Shown: in pieces, positions 56,649 through 64,000 of the stretch
Layout of the letters: each line of letters opens with the position of its first letter
How positions within the stretch are numbered: the stretch's first letter is position 1
Source: Flavobacterium beibuense F44-8
GTDB taxonomy: Bacteria > Bacteroidota > Bacteroidia > Flavobacteriales > Flavobacteriaceae
DNA length: 64,000 bases
Assembly: GCF_000769915.1 (NCBI RefSeq)
Contig: NZ_JRLV01000014.1
Coordinates: forward strand, 1 to 64,000
Direction: 5' to 3'
Program-made: the position numbers and the translations under genes
Notes under the pieces: generated by a model
Told to the model about the DNA's origin: nothing
The model's database searches: none
The model's input: the letters and a program-made list of their open reading frames with translations, nothing else

Positions 56649-57656
56649 ATGATATTAGTTACAGGAGGAACAGGACTGGTAGGTGCACACCTGCTGCTGC
56701 GTTTGGCCGAAGGCGAAACGCCCGTAAGGGCATTGTACCGCAACGCCGATACAACCAGAAAAACAAAGCACCTGTTTTCTCATTACGGCAAACAAAACCT
56801 GTTTGAAAAAATAGAATGGCTCGAAGGTGATATACTGGAAACTCCGTCACTGGAACTTGCCCTGGCAGGAGTAGAAAAAGTATACCACTGTGCTGCCAGC
56901 ATTTCTTTTGACCCTGCCGACGAAAAATTACTCCGCAAAGTAAATATAGAAGGAACTGCAAATGTGGTAAACTGCTGCCTTGCACTGGGAGTTCGCAAAC
57001 TGTGTCATGTAAGTTCGGTAGCTGCTTTAGGTGACCTGAAATACAATGAGACCGTTATTACCGAGGAAACCGAATGGAACCCGGAGAAGTTCCATGCCGA
57101 TTATGCCATAAGCAAACATGGTGCAGAAACCGAAGTTTGGAGAGGCTGGCAGGAAGGTCTTGAAGTTGCTATTGTAAATCCGGGACTGATTTTCGGATAT
57201 GGTTTTTGGAATCAGGGTAGCGGCGAAATATTTAAGGCCGTGCACAAAGGACAGTATTTTTACACCAAAGGCACCTGTGGAGCTGTAGCGGTTGAAGATG
57301 TTGTGGAAATAATGATACAGCTAATGGAATCTAACATATCAGGGGAACGTTATACCGTGGTAGCCGAAAACATTACCTACGAAAACATTTTTAACGCCAT
57401 AGCCGACGGTATGCACAAAAAACCTCCGTTTATATATGCTACTCCGTTTATGACCGATATGGCTTATCGACTGGATTGGTTTTTCTCAAAACTACTTTTC
57501 AGGAAAAGGCATTTTACAAAAAGCATGTCAAAATCGGCACACAAACATCAAAACTTTGACAACTCAAAAATAAGAGAAGCCCTTAACTACAACTTTAGGG
57601 ATATAAAGAGCTATCTTACCAAAATAGGAGAAAAATACAGGAATAATCATCAATAA
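56649..57656 (+). CDS. NAD-dependent epimerase/dehydratase (extended SDR)
   Basis: A 335-residue extended short-chain dehydrogenase. The NAD(P) motif GGTGLVGAHLL lies at residues 6-16, and the catalytic YAISKHGAE (YxxxK) follows HVSSVAALG. The C-terminal substrate part lacks obvious specificity markers; the closest resemblance is to dihydroflavonol-4-reductase-like proteins. Cytosolic. The -7 box leaves almost no leader. It is convergent with the DUF4296 gene, with a shared terminator. Confidence 0.87.
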   Translation: MILVTGGTGLVGAHLLLRLAEGETPVRALYRNADTTRKTKHLFSHYGKQNLFEKIEWLEGDILETPSLELALAGVEKVYHCAASISFDPADEKLLRKVNIEGTANVVNCCLALGVRKLCHVSSVAALGDLKYNETVITEETEWNPEKFHADYAISKHGAETEVWRGWQEGLEVAIVNPGLIFGYGFWNQGSGEIFKAVHKGQYFYTKGTCGAVAVEDVVEIMIQLMESNISGERYTVVAENITYENIFNAIADGMHKKPPFIYATPFMTDMAYRLDWFFSKLLFRKRHFTKSMSKSAHKHQNFDNSKIREALNYNFRDIKSYLTKIGEKYRNNHQ

Positions 57657-57685
57657 AAAAGCGGGCTAATTAGCCCGCTTTTTTA
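57653..57685. terminator. Bidirectional terminator between the epimerase and DUF4296 genes
   Basis: AAAGCGGGCTAA/TTAGCCCGCTTT with A's and T's on both sides. Confidence 0.85.
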
Positions 57686-58129
57686 TTCTATTGAAATACT
57701 ATCGTTAAGCACTTTCACATCATCTCTAATTACATCAACACTATCCTTAACAGCCTTTGCTTTAAAATCCTTGACAACATTTTTATTCTCCTTAGAAACT
57801 ATACTGTCAATTTCAACTTTTTCTGTCTTAAGCCTTTCAGACACTTTTTCTAAAATAGCCTCATAACGGTCAAAATCAGCAGCATAATACTCATTGCTTT
57901 GAGCAAATGTTAAGCTGTCTGTTTGGTATTTATCATAAATATAAGTATCAATCTTAATATCGTTAGCACTGAGCACGGCCGGAGCAAAAGAACTTATAGA
58001 CTGTAGTAGGGCTACATCATAAAGTATATCCTCCATCTTATCTTCACTTAAAAGATTATCCGGTTTCTGTAATTTATCATTACAGGCAAAAAGGCATATT
58101 GCCGATAAAAAAACTGCAATTTTTTTCAT
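57683..58129 (-). CDS. DUF4296 lipoprotein
   Basis: A 148-residue lipoprotein (lipobox LFAC, Cys 16). The DUF4296 domain contains PDNLLSEDKMEDILYDVALLQ and FAQSNEYYAADFDRYEAIL. A helical Lys/Asp/Val-rich tail follows. Function unknown; the family is typical of Bacteroidota and often lies beside dihydroorotase, as here (2 bases away). Confidence 0.88.
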   Translation of the reverse strand: MKKIAVFLSAICLFACNDKLQKPDNLLSEDKMEDILYDVALLQSISSFAPAVLSANDIKIDTYIYDKYQTDSLTFAQSNEYYAADFDRYEAILEKVSERLKTEKVEIDSIVSKENKNVVKDFKAKAVKDSVDVIRDDVKVLNDSISIE

Positions 58130-58131
58130 GA

Positions 58132-59475
58132 TTATTCCCTATCAAAAAGTAAACGCTCACCACAACGGATATCTTTCACCTTAAAGTTATTGTATACCAG
58201 TTGTCCGTTTACAAACGTATGCGTAATTCTTGATTTAAAGTTAGTACCCTCAAACGGAGACCAACCGCATTTATATAGGATATTTTCTTTTTTCACATTC
58301 CAAGGCAATCCTGCATTTACAATAGCAAGATCGGCAAAATAGCCTTCACGGATAAAGCCACGCTTCTCTACCCTGAATAGTTTTGCCGGGTTATGAGCCA
58401 TTTTCTCCACTATCTTCTCGATAGATATCTTACCCTGATGATATGCCTCAAACATAGCCACTACAGCATGCTGTACAAGCGGCCCGCCCGATGGAGCACT
58501 GGTGTATGGATTTTTTTTCTCCTCAAGTGTGTGAGGAGCATGATCTGTAGCTATAACATCAATCCTGTCATCAAGCAAAGCTTCCCAAAGCGCCTTTCTG
58601 TCTTCAGCCGTTTTTACAGCAGGGTTCCATTTAATAAACGAACCTTTTTTCTCATAATCGGCATCGGTAAACCAAAGGTGGTGAATACACACCTCGGCAG
58701 TAATTTTTTTCTCCTCAAGCGGAATTTTATTGGTAAAAAGTTCGGTTTCCTTAGCTGTAGACACGTGGAAAACGTGCAGCCTTGCTCCTGTTTTTTTAGC
58801 CAGTTCAATTGCTCTTGACGAAGAGATATAACATGCCTCTGCACTACGAATAAGCGGATGGTATTTCATTGGGATGTCATCACCAAACTCCTCCTGATAT
58901 TTTGCAAAATTAGCACGTATAGTAGCCTCATCTTCACAGTGTGCAGCAATAAGCATTGAAGTACTTGAGAAAATCTTTTCCAGTACCTGCTCATCATCAA
59001 CCAGCATATTACCGGTAGATGAGCCCAGGAAAAGTTTTATACCCGCAACATTTCTCGGATTGGTTTTTAAAACCTCCTCAAGATTATCGTTAGTACCACC
59101 CATCATGAATGAATAGTTAGCATACGATGTTTCGGCTGCTCTTTGGTACTTCTGCTCCAAAAGCTCCTGTGTTACCGCATTTGGCACGGTATTAGGCTGC
59201 TCAATGAATGAAGTGATACCACCGGCAACCGCAGCACGCGATTCGGTTTCAATATTACCCTTATGGGTAAGACCCGGCTCTCTAAAGTGTACCTGGTCAT
59301 CTATCGCACCCGGAATAAGGTAATTCCCTTCGGCATCAATAATTTTAATATCAGAAGATTTTGCACTGATACTATCAGCAATCTCCTTTATGTATTTATC
59401 CTCAATTAAAAGATCGCCTTCAAAAATAGACCCTTCGTTTACGATCTTAGCGTTCTTAATTAAAACCCTGTTCAT
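58132..59475 (-). CDS. Dihydroorotase (Bacteroidota type)
   Basis: A 447-residue amidohydrolase that would close carbamoyl-aspartate to dihydroorotate in pyrimidine synthesis. Visible motifs are IDDQVHFREPG (58-68), GITSFIEQPNT, KLFLGSSTGNM, AAHCEDE, HVFHVSTAKE, EVCIHHLWF and IATDHAPH. The normal HxH zinc pair is QxH (Q61, H63). This appears common in Bacteroidota homologues and so probably reflects a different metal site rather than damage. It lies between a GT2 gene (8 bases) and DUF4296. Confidence 0.9.
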   Translation of the reverse strand: MNRVLIKNAKIVNEGSIFEGDLLIEDKYIKEIADSISAKSSDIKIIDAEGNYLIPGAIDDQVHFREPGLTHKGNIETESRAAVAGGITSFIEQPNTVPNAVTQELLEQKYQRAAETSYANYSFMMGGTNDNLEEVLKTNPRNVAGIKLFLGSSTGNMLVDDEQVLEKIFSSTSMLIAAHCEDEATIRANFAKYQEEFGDDIPMKYHPLIRSAEACYISSSRAIELAKKTGARLHVFHVSTAKETELFTNKIPLEEKKITAEVCIHHLWFTDADYEKKGSFIKWNPAVKTAEDRKALWEALLDDRIDVIATDHAPHTLEEKKNPYTSAPSGGPLVQHAVVAMFEAYHQGKISIEKIVEKMAHNPAKLFRVEKRGFIREGYFADLAIVNAGLPWNVKKENILYKCGWSPFEGTNFKSRITHTFVNGQLVYNNFKVKDIRCGERLLFDRE

Positions 59476-59483
59476 TATATCCG

Positions 59484-60206
59484 TTATAATCTGTTAAGCA
59501 TTTTTTTAATTCGTAATGAAATAACACCAAAGATAGCTTCTTTAATAATGGCATTACTCATTTTAGATTGTCCTTTAGTTCTGTCGGTAAATATTATAGG
59601 CACTTCTGTTATAATAAACCCGTTAGACCAGGCTCTGTATTTCATTTCTATCTGGAAAGCATACCCCACAAACTTAATTTTATCAAGATTTATGGTTTCC
59701 AGCACCTTGCGCGTGTAGCATATAAAACCGGCAGTAGCATCGTGAATTTTCATTCCCGTTATCATTTTTACATAAACCGAAGCATAATATGACATAAGCA
59801 CACGGCTAAGTGGCCAGTTCACAACATTTACTCCGGTACTGTACCTTGACCCTATTGCCATATCGGCTCCGTTTTTACAACTCACCTGCAGCCTTTCTAA
59901 ATCGGCAGGGTTGTGTGAAAAATCGGCGTCCATTTCAAAAATATATTCGTATTTCCCGGCAATAGCCCATTTAAACCCGTGCACATAGGCAGTACCTAAC
60001 CCCTCTTTACCGGCTCTTACTTCCAGGAAAAGGTTATCAGGAAACTCTGCCTGAAGCTCTTTTACCTTAGCAGCAGTACCATCGGGCGAATTATCATCAA
60101 CCACCAGTATATCGAAGCTTGTCTCTAATGAAAAAACAGCCCTTATAATGGTTTCAATGTTCTCAATTTCGTTATAAGTAGGTATTACTACTATACCTTC
60201 GCTCAT
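59484..60206 (-). CDS. Polyprenol monophosphomannose synthase-like glycosyltransferase (GT2)
   Basis: A 240-residue GT2 enzyme of the DPM1 type. It has IPTYNEIENIETII, the nucleotide-binding LVVDDNSPDGTAAKV, the metal-binding IFEMDADFSHNP, and GSRYSTGVNVVNWPLSR. The conserved tail FTDRTKGQSKMS is typical of dolichol-phosphate mannosyltransferases. It lacks the C-terminal membrane helices of longer homologues. It heads the operon with dihydroorotase and DUF4296. Confidence 0.9.
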   Translation of the reverse strand: MSEGIVVIPTYNEIENIETIIRAVFSLETSFDILVVDDNSPDGTAAKVKELQAEFPDNLFLEVRAGKEGLGTAYVHGFKWAIAGKYEYIFEMDADFSHNPADLERLQVSCKNGADMAIGSRYSTGVNVVNWPLSRVLMSYYASVYVKMITGMKIHDATAGFICYTRKVLETINLDKIKFVGYAFQIEMKYRAWSNGFIITEVPIIFTDRTKGQSKMSNAIIKEAIFGVISLRIKKMLNRL

Positions 60207-60226
60207 GTGCGCGTGAATTTTGAATG

Positions 60227-60234
60227 CAAAAATA
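60227..60234 (-). promoter_or_regulatory. -7 box of the GT2-dihydroorotase operon
   Basis: TATTTTTG on the minus strand, 20 bases before the ATG at 60206. Confidence 0.45.
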
Positions 60235-60301
60235 ATGTATTTCTAACGTGCATGCCATAATTAAATTATAATTCTGCAAAATAACTGTACATAAAAATGT
60301 T

Positions 60302-60309
60302 TAATTTTG
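60302..60309 (+). promoter_or_regulatory. Possible -7 box of the DUF4271 gene
   Basis: TAATTTTG, ending 6 bases before the ATG at 60316. It would give a nearly leaderless transcript. Confidence 0.35.
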
Positions 60310-60315
60310 CTGTGT

Positions 60316-60981
60316 ATGACCGACTTCGTTTTACATGAAAGAATAATCGATAGCAAAGACTGGGCCACCATCCTGTTTGTTTTTTGCTTTGTGCTCATTG
60401 CAGCAAACCGCTCTGTATTTGGGGGGCGCTTTGCCGAATTCTCAAAACTCGCACTATCAAACAAATACATAAAAATATACAAGGATAGCGGTAATATGAC
60501 CAGTACTTTTACCATATCTTTCTTTTTTGTACAACTGGTGTCATTTACTTTTTTCATACAATTCCTGCTAAGTTATTTTGGCAGCAGCAGTAAATACAGT
60601 CTTGTTACCTTTGTACAGATATTTACTTTTTTAAGCTTTTTTATCCTCTCTAAATACCTTACCGAAAAAATAATTGCCACATCATTTAACATAGAAGAGT
60701 TTAACGAGCAGTTTAACCTTATGAAAGTAAACTACCGAACCTATATAGGACTGGTGTTACTTCCGTTAAATGCAATACTGTTTTACAACAGTAACCCCTC
60801 CCCTTTTGTGGTTTATACAATTTTAACCCTTATAATTACGGGAAGCCTTTATTCATACATAGTTTCATTGAAGACTTATCAAAATTTGATACTCGGTAAA
60901 TTATTCTATTTTATTTTGTATCTTTGCACTCTTGAAATAGCACCCTATTATTTCATGTATTATTGGTTTACAAAAAGTTAG
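60316..60981 (+). CDS. DUF4271 membrane protein
   Basis: A 221-residue polytopic protein with about six membrane helices and the DUF4271 layout (DWATILFVFCFVLIAANR near the start, IASTSFN-like loop, TGSLYSYIVSLKTYQNLI, YYFMYYWF at the end). The ATG at 60316 (MTDFVLHERI) is preferred to a TTG three codons upstream that lies inside the -7 box. Function unknown; it consistently precedes uroporphyrinogen-III synthase in Flavobacteria, as here (10 bases). Confidence 0.87.
   Translation: MTDFVLHERIIDSKDWATILFVFCFVLIAANRSVFGGRFAEFSKLALSNKYIKIYKDSGNMTSTFTISFFFVQLVSFTFFIQFLLSYFGSSSKYSLVTFVQIFTFLSFFILSKYLTEKIIATSFNIEEFNEQFNLMKVNYRTYIGLVLLPLNAILFYNSNPSPFVVYTILTLIITGSLYSYIVSLKTYQNLILGKLFYFILYLCTLEIAPYYFMYYWFTKS
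60919..60926 (+). promoter_or_regulatory. Internal -7 box upstream of the hemD gene
   Basis: TATCTTTG followed by CACTC, inside the end of the DUF4271 coding region and 65 bases before the next start codon. Confidence 0.4.
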
Positions 60982-60991
60982 TTATAACAAC

Positions 60992-61750
60992 ATGTCAAAT
61001 ATGAAAGTGAAAACAATTTTGGTTTCGCAGCCGGAACCTAAAGTAGAAAATTCACCATACTTCGAAATCCAGAACAAACTAAAAGTAAAAGTAGACTTTA
61101 GGCCATTTATCCACGTAGAGGGTGTAAGCGCAAAAGATGTTAGGGCTCAAAAAATTGACCTTAACAATTTCACTGCCATAGTCCTTACCAGCAAGAATTC
61201 TGTTGATAATTTTTTCCGGGTAGCGGAAGAAATGCGTTATAAAGTGCCTGAAACTATGAAATACTTTTGCCAGAGCGAGGCCGTAGCCTTTTACCTGCAG
61301 AAGTATGTGGTGTACAGAAAGAGAAAAATCTATGTGGGCCAGAAAGATTTTGCCGATCTTTCTCCGCTTATTAAAAAGTACAAGGATGAGAAATTTCTTT
61401 TACCGGCTTCAGATCAGCTTAACGACGATGTCCCTCAAACAATGGACAACCTTAAGGTAAACTGGACAGCAGGTACTTTTTATAAAACAGTGATGAGTGA
61501 CCTTTCTGACCTTAAAGATGTTTACTACGATGTACTGGTATTTTTCAGTCCTACAGGAATTAAATCTTTATTTAAAAACTTCCCTGATTTCAAGCAAAAC
61601 GACACCAGGATTGCTGTATTTGGAAGTACAACCCAAAAAGAAGCTCTGGACCGCAACCTGCGCATAGATATTATGGCTCCTGCACCGGGAACCCCTTCTA
61701 TGACAATGGCTCTTGAAAAATATATTATTGAAGCCAACAAAGGGAAATAA
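60992..61750 (+). CDS. hemD: Uroporphyrinogen-III synthase
   Basis: A 252-residue two-domain enzyme that closes hydroxymethylbilane to uroporphyrinogen III in heme synthesis. It has VKTILVSQPEPK at the start, FTAIVLTSKNSVDNFF, LLPASDQLNDDVP, VLVFFSPTGIKSLF and RIAVFGSTTQKEAL. These match the HemD fold, whose sequence is poorly conserved in general. A second in-frame ATG at 61001 is an alternative start. It follows DUF4271. Confidence 0.88.
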   Translation: MSNMKVKTILVSQPEPKVENSPYFEIQNKLKVKVDFRPFIHVEGVSAKDVRAQKIDLNNFTAIVLTSKNSVDNFFRVAEEMRYKVPETMKYFCQSEAVAFYLQKYVVYRKRKIYVGQKDFADLSPLIKKYKDEKFLLPASDQLNDDVPQTMDNLKVNWTAGTFYKTVMSDLSDLKDVYYDVLVFFSPTGIKSLFKNFPDFKQNDTRIAVFGSTTQKEALDRNLRIDIMAPAPGTPSMTMALEKYIIEANKGK

Positions 61751-61784
61751 TATTATATTACATTACACCAAACACACACAATAC

Positions 61785-61817
61785 TACAAAAGCCGCTTAA
61801 AAAGCGGCTTTTTTTGT
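61785..61817 (+). terminator. Terminator after hemD
   Basis: AAAGCCGCTT-AAAA-AGCGGCTTT followed by T's. Confidence 0.85.
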
Positions 61818-61851
61818 TTATACACGTTTATACTACAGCAAACTATACAAA

Positions 61852-61885
61852 CAAAAAAAAGAGCCGTAAAAAACGGCTCTTTTTC
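61852..61885 (-). terminator. Terminator of pckA
   Basis: AAAGAGCCGT-AAAAA-ACGGCTCTTT with eight A's on the left (T's on the minus strand). Confidence 0.85.
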
Positions 61886-61905
61886 ATTATTCTAAAATTT
61901 CCTGA

Positions 61906-63507
61906 TTATGCCACTGGTGCACCTGCCATGATTTCATCATTAGCAAATTCTTCAAATTTGGCAAAGTTTTTCCTGAACGACTCGGCAAGCTCATGTGCTT
62001 TTGCATCATAAGCATCCTTATCTTCCCATGTAGTCCTTGGGTTTAAAACCTCATCAGGAACATTAGGACAGGTTTGCGGTATCGCTAAGCCAAATACTTT
62101 ATGTGTTTTGTAATCCACATTATCCAACTCTCCGTTAAGAGCTGCAGTAATCATGGCTCTGGTATATTTTAATTTCATACGCTGACCCGTACCGTAAGCA
62201 CCACCGGTCCATCCGGTATTGATAAGCCATACATTAACGCCGGCTTCTTTCATTTTAGCACTTAACATCTCAGCATATTTTGTTGGGTGTAGCGGCATAA
62301 ACGGCGCACCGAAACAAGCAGAGAAGTTAGGCACCGGCTCATTGATGCCTGCCTCCGTACCTGCTACCTTAGCTGTATAGCCCGAAATGAAGTGGTAAGC
62401 AGCCTGACCCGGAGTTAACTTAGAAACCGGAGGCAGTACCCCAAACGCATCGGCAGTAAGGAAAAATATGTTTTTAGGATTTTCACCGATAGATCCCGGC
62501 TGAATGTTATCTATATGATATATTGGGTAGCTTACACGTGTATTAGGCGTGATTGAAATATCTTCAAAATCAACCTCTTTAGTACCTTCTTTAAAGATTA
62601 CATTCTCTAAAAGAGCTCCTTTTTTAATAGCCCTGAAGATATCCGGCTCATTTTCTTCTGTCAGGTTGATAACCTTAGCATAACAACCACCTTCAAAGTT
62701 GAAAATTGTATTTTCTTTAGTCCATCCGTGCTCATCGTCACCAATAAGCTTACGTGCAGGATCGGCAGAAAGTGTAGTTTTACCTGTACCCGAAAGACCG
62801 AAGAAAATAGCTGTATCACCTTTTTCACCCACATTGGCACTACAGTGCATAGGTAAAGTATTTTTAAACACAGGAAGAATAAAGTTAAGCGCAGAGAAAA
62901 TACCTTTTTTCATCTCTCCGGTATAACCTGTACCACCTATAAGAGCAATTTTTCTTGTGAAGTCAAGTATTGCAAAGTTGTGCTGACGTGTTCCGTCTAC
63001 AGCCGGATCGGCCATAAAGCCCGGTGCACATACCACATGCCATTCTGCATTAAAGTTCTCAAGTTCTGAATCTTCAGGACGAAGGAACATATTATAACAG
63101 AAAAGGTTTGACCATGCACATTCAGTAACCACCCTAACGTTCATCCTGTAATTAGGATCGGCACATACATAGCTATCCCTTACAAAAACTTCTTTACTCG
63201 AAAGGTATTCGGTTACTTTATTATACAGTTTTTCAAATTTATCACTATCAAAAGGAATATTGACATTACCCCACCACACTTTATCTTCAGTAATACTGTC
63301 TTTAACTATAAAGCGGTCCTGAGGAGATCTTCCGGTGAACTCTCCGGTATTAATTGCCAGCGCCCCTGTAGAACTTTCGACACCCTGGCCTTTCTCTATC
63401 GTAATATCATGTAACTCATCTGGAGTTAACTGATACTTTACATTAGCATTTTTAATTCCCATTTTCTCTAACGAAATCGTTTTCGTAAAAAGGCCAAAAT
63501 TACTCAT
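61906..63507 (-). CDS. pckA: Phosphoenolpyruvate carboxykinase (ATP)
   Basis: A 533-residue gluconeogenic enzyme (oxaloacetate + ATP to PEP + CO2 + ADP). It has EFTGRSPQDRFIV near the N-terminus, the kinase-1a P-loop FFGLSGTGKTTLS, GDDEHGW with metal ligands, and GYTAKVAGTE. These features are specific to the ATP-using class. The length is normal. It has its own -7 box and a terminator at 61852. Confidence 0.96.
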   Translation of the reverse strand: MSNFGLFTKTISLEKMGIKNANVKYQLTPDELHDITIEKGQGVESSTGALAINTGEFTGRSPQDRFIVKDSITEDKVWWGNVNIPFDSDKFEKLYNKVTEYLSSKEVFVRDSYVCADPNYRMNVRVVTECAWSNLFCYNMFLRPEDSELENFNAEWHVVCAPGFMADPAVDGTRQHNFAILDFTRKIALIGGTGYTGEMKKGIFSALNFILPVFKNTLPMHCSANVGEKGDTAIFFGLSGTGKTTLSADPARKLIGDDEHGWTKENTIFNFEGGCYAKVINLTEENEPDIFRAIKKGALLENVIFKEGTKEVDFEDISITPNTRVSYPIYHIDNIQPGSIGENPKNIFFLTADAFGVLPPVSKLTPGQAAYHFISGYTAKVAGTEAGINEPVPNFSACFGAPFMPLHPTKYAEMLSAKMKEAGVNVWLINTGWTGGAYGTGQRMKLKYTRAMITAALNGELDNVDYKTHKVFGLAIPQTCPNVPDEVLNPRTTWEDKDAYDAKAHELAESFRKNFAKFEEFANDEIMAGAPVA

Positions 63508-63541
63508 AAGTTTTGTTATTAAGTTGCATTGTTTCAGGGGA

Positions 63542-63549
63542 CAAAAGTA
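63542..63549 (-). promoter_or_regulatory. -7 box of pckA
   Basis: TACTTTTG on the minus strand, 34 bases before the ATG. Confidence 0.5.
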
Positions 63550-63586
63550 TAAATTAAACTTTACAAAATAAAAAATTAAAACAAAA

Positions 63587-63973
63587 TTATTGTTTTCGCT
63601 TCATTATCTGTAAAAATAATACTACCCAAGCACAAATTAATAATAATCCTCCAACAGGTGTTATAAAACCTATTGTTTTGAAATCGAACGAAAAAAGGCT
63701 GTTACACGATAAAAAATAGATAGATCCCGAAAAGAAAAACACCCCTATGGTTGTAAGTGTTAAAATTGTCTTTTTTGCCTTTTCTGTTAACATTGAAGTT
63801 GCCCCTACAAAAAGCAGGAATAACGCATGATATATTTGGTATTTTACCCCTGTGTCAAAAGTAGCTATCTGTTCCGGCTCAATGAGTTTTTTTAATCCGT
63901 GTGCTCCAAAAGCACCAAGCATAATACCCGTAGCACCCAGTATTGCTGCAATCGCTATTGTTTTTTTATCCAT
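63587..63973 (-). CDS. DUF423 (YgdD-type) membrane protein
   Basis: A 128-residue inner-membrane protein with four helices. It has the DUF423 signature LGAFGAHGLKK near the start and YQIYHALFLL in helix 2, then FFFSGSIYFL and FITPVGGLLLICAW. Function unknown, though widely conserved. It lies 79 bases upstream of pckA on the same strand; pckA has its own -7 box. Confidence 0.9.
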   Translation of the reverse strand: MDKKTIAIAAILGATGIMLGAFGAHGLKKLIEPEQIATFDTGVKYQIYHALFLLFVGATSMLTEKAKKTILTLTTIGVFFFSGSIYFLSCNSLFSFDFKTIGFITPVGGLLLICAWVVLFLQIMKRKQ

Positions 63974-64000
63974 GATTATGTTATTGTGAGGGTAAATTTA

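Noticed and set aside
1..64000. CRISPR arrays, insertion sequences, prophage or integrative element
   Set aside because: I saw no regularly spaced repeats, transposase, integrase or phage structural genes; only the two small palindromic elements look mobile-like.

Overview
The window is AT-rich chromosomal DNA from a member of the Flavobacteriaceae (Bacteroidota), most likely Flavobacterium or a close relative. The evidence is: promoters of the Bacteroidota form TTG-N18/19-TAnnTTTG; type IX secretion (T9SS) sorting domains; a TonB-dependent receptor with an N-terminal carboxypeptidase-regulatory-like domain; several families largely confined to this phylum (DUF4296, DUF4271, DUF6252, DUF4407); a DnaE polymerase fused to its own proofreading exonuclease; and weak Shine-Dalgarno signals. 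I see no insertion sequence, prophage, CRISPR array, rRNA or replication origin.

Layout. 1-1.6 kb: the 5' end of a probable tRNA-Leu (minus strand) and an M20 dipeptidase. 1.8-7.6 kb: the most distinctive region. An ECF sigma factor with a TonB-shaped membrane partner is followed by a BlaI-type repressor, a small TonB-C-like membrane protein and two tandem BlaR1-type M56 metallopeptidases. A TonB-C-like module recurs in four of these six proteins, and two BlaI-type operators sit on and just after the -7 box of the repressor gene. 7.6-15 kb: a DUF4407 protein; a minus-strand run (FabZ-like, YjbR, DUF4260, cyclase, hemW); lipoproteins; ruvC; a flippase-like membrane protein. 15-20.7 kb: a two-domain spondin-like lipoprotein, a fatty acid desaturase, and a cluster of small proteins around an AraC-type regulator. 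20.7-26 kb: tRNA-Asp, a DUF58 protein, a second ECF sigma/membrane partner/barrel operon, and an Old Yellow Enzyme gene divergent from an HxlR regulator. 26-35 kb: trxA, dnaE, a DUF6252 lipoprotein, the rpsP-rimM-trmN6 run, and a glutaryl-CoA-dehydrogenase-like gene. 35-40 kb: DUF3050, a secreted M43 metalloprotease carrying a T9SS signal, and a LytS/LytTR two-component pair.

40-44.8 kb is a minus-strand run with an iron-sulfur theme (ferredoxin, its reductase, a NifU-like scaffold, Mrp carrier), followed by an alkyltransferase-like protein, a LysE-type exporter and trmB. 44.8-52.3 kb holds a glycosyltransferase and a PhoR/PhoB-like pair. Divergent from that pair are a TonB-dependent receptor, a beta-helix surface lipoprotein and a 114-residue protein that is little more than a T9SS sorting domain. 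52.3-64 kb holds a LuxE-like enzyme, a lipoprotein sulfatase, tyrS, an SDR epimerase, DUF4296, dihydroorotase, a dolichol-phosphate-mannose-type glycosyltransferase, DUF4271, uroporphyrinogen-III synthase, ATP-type PEP carboxykinase and DUF423.

Most of the window is housekeeping. The parts that look like under-described signalling systems are the sigma/BlaI/M56/TonB-C cluster (1.8-7.5 kb) and the PhoBR-adjacent receptor/lipoprotein/orphan sorting-domain module (45.9-52.3 kb). All functional names come from motif recognition by eye; no database search was run.
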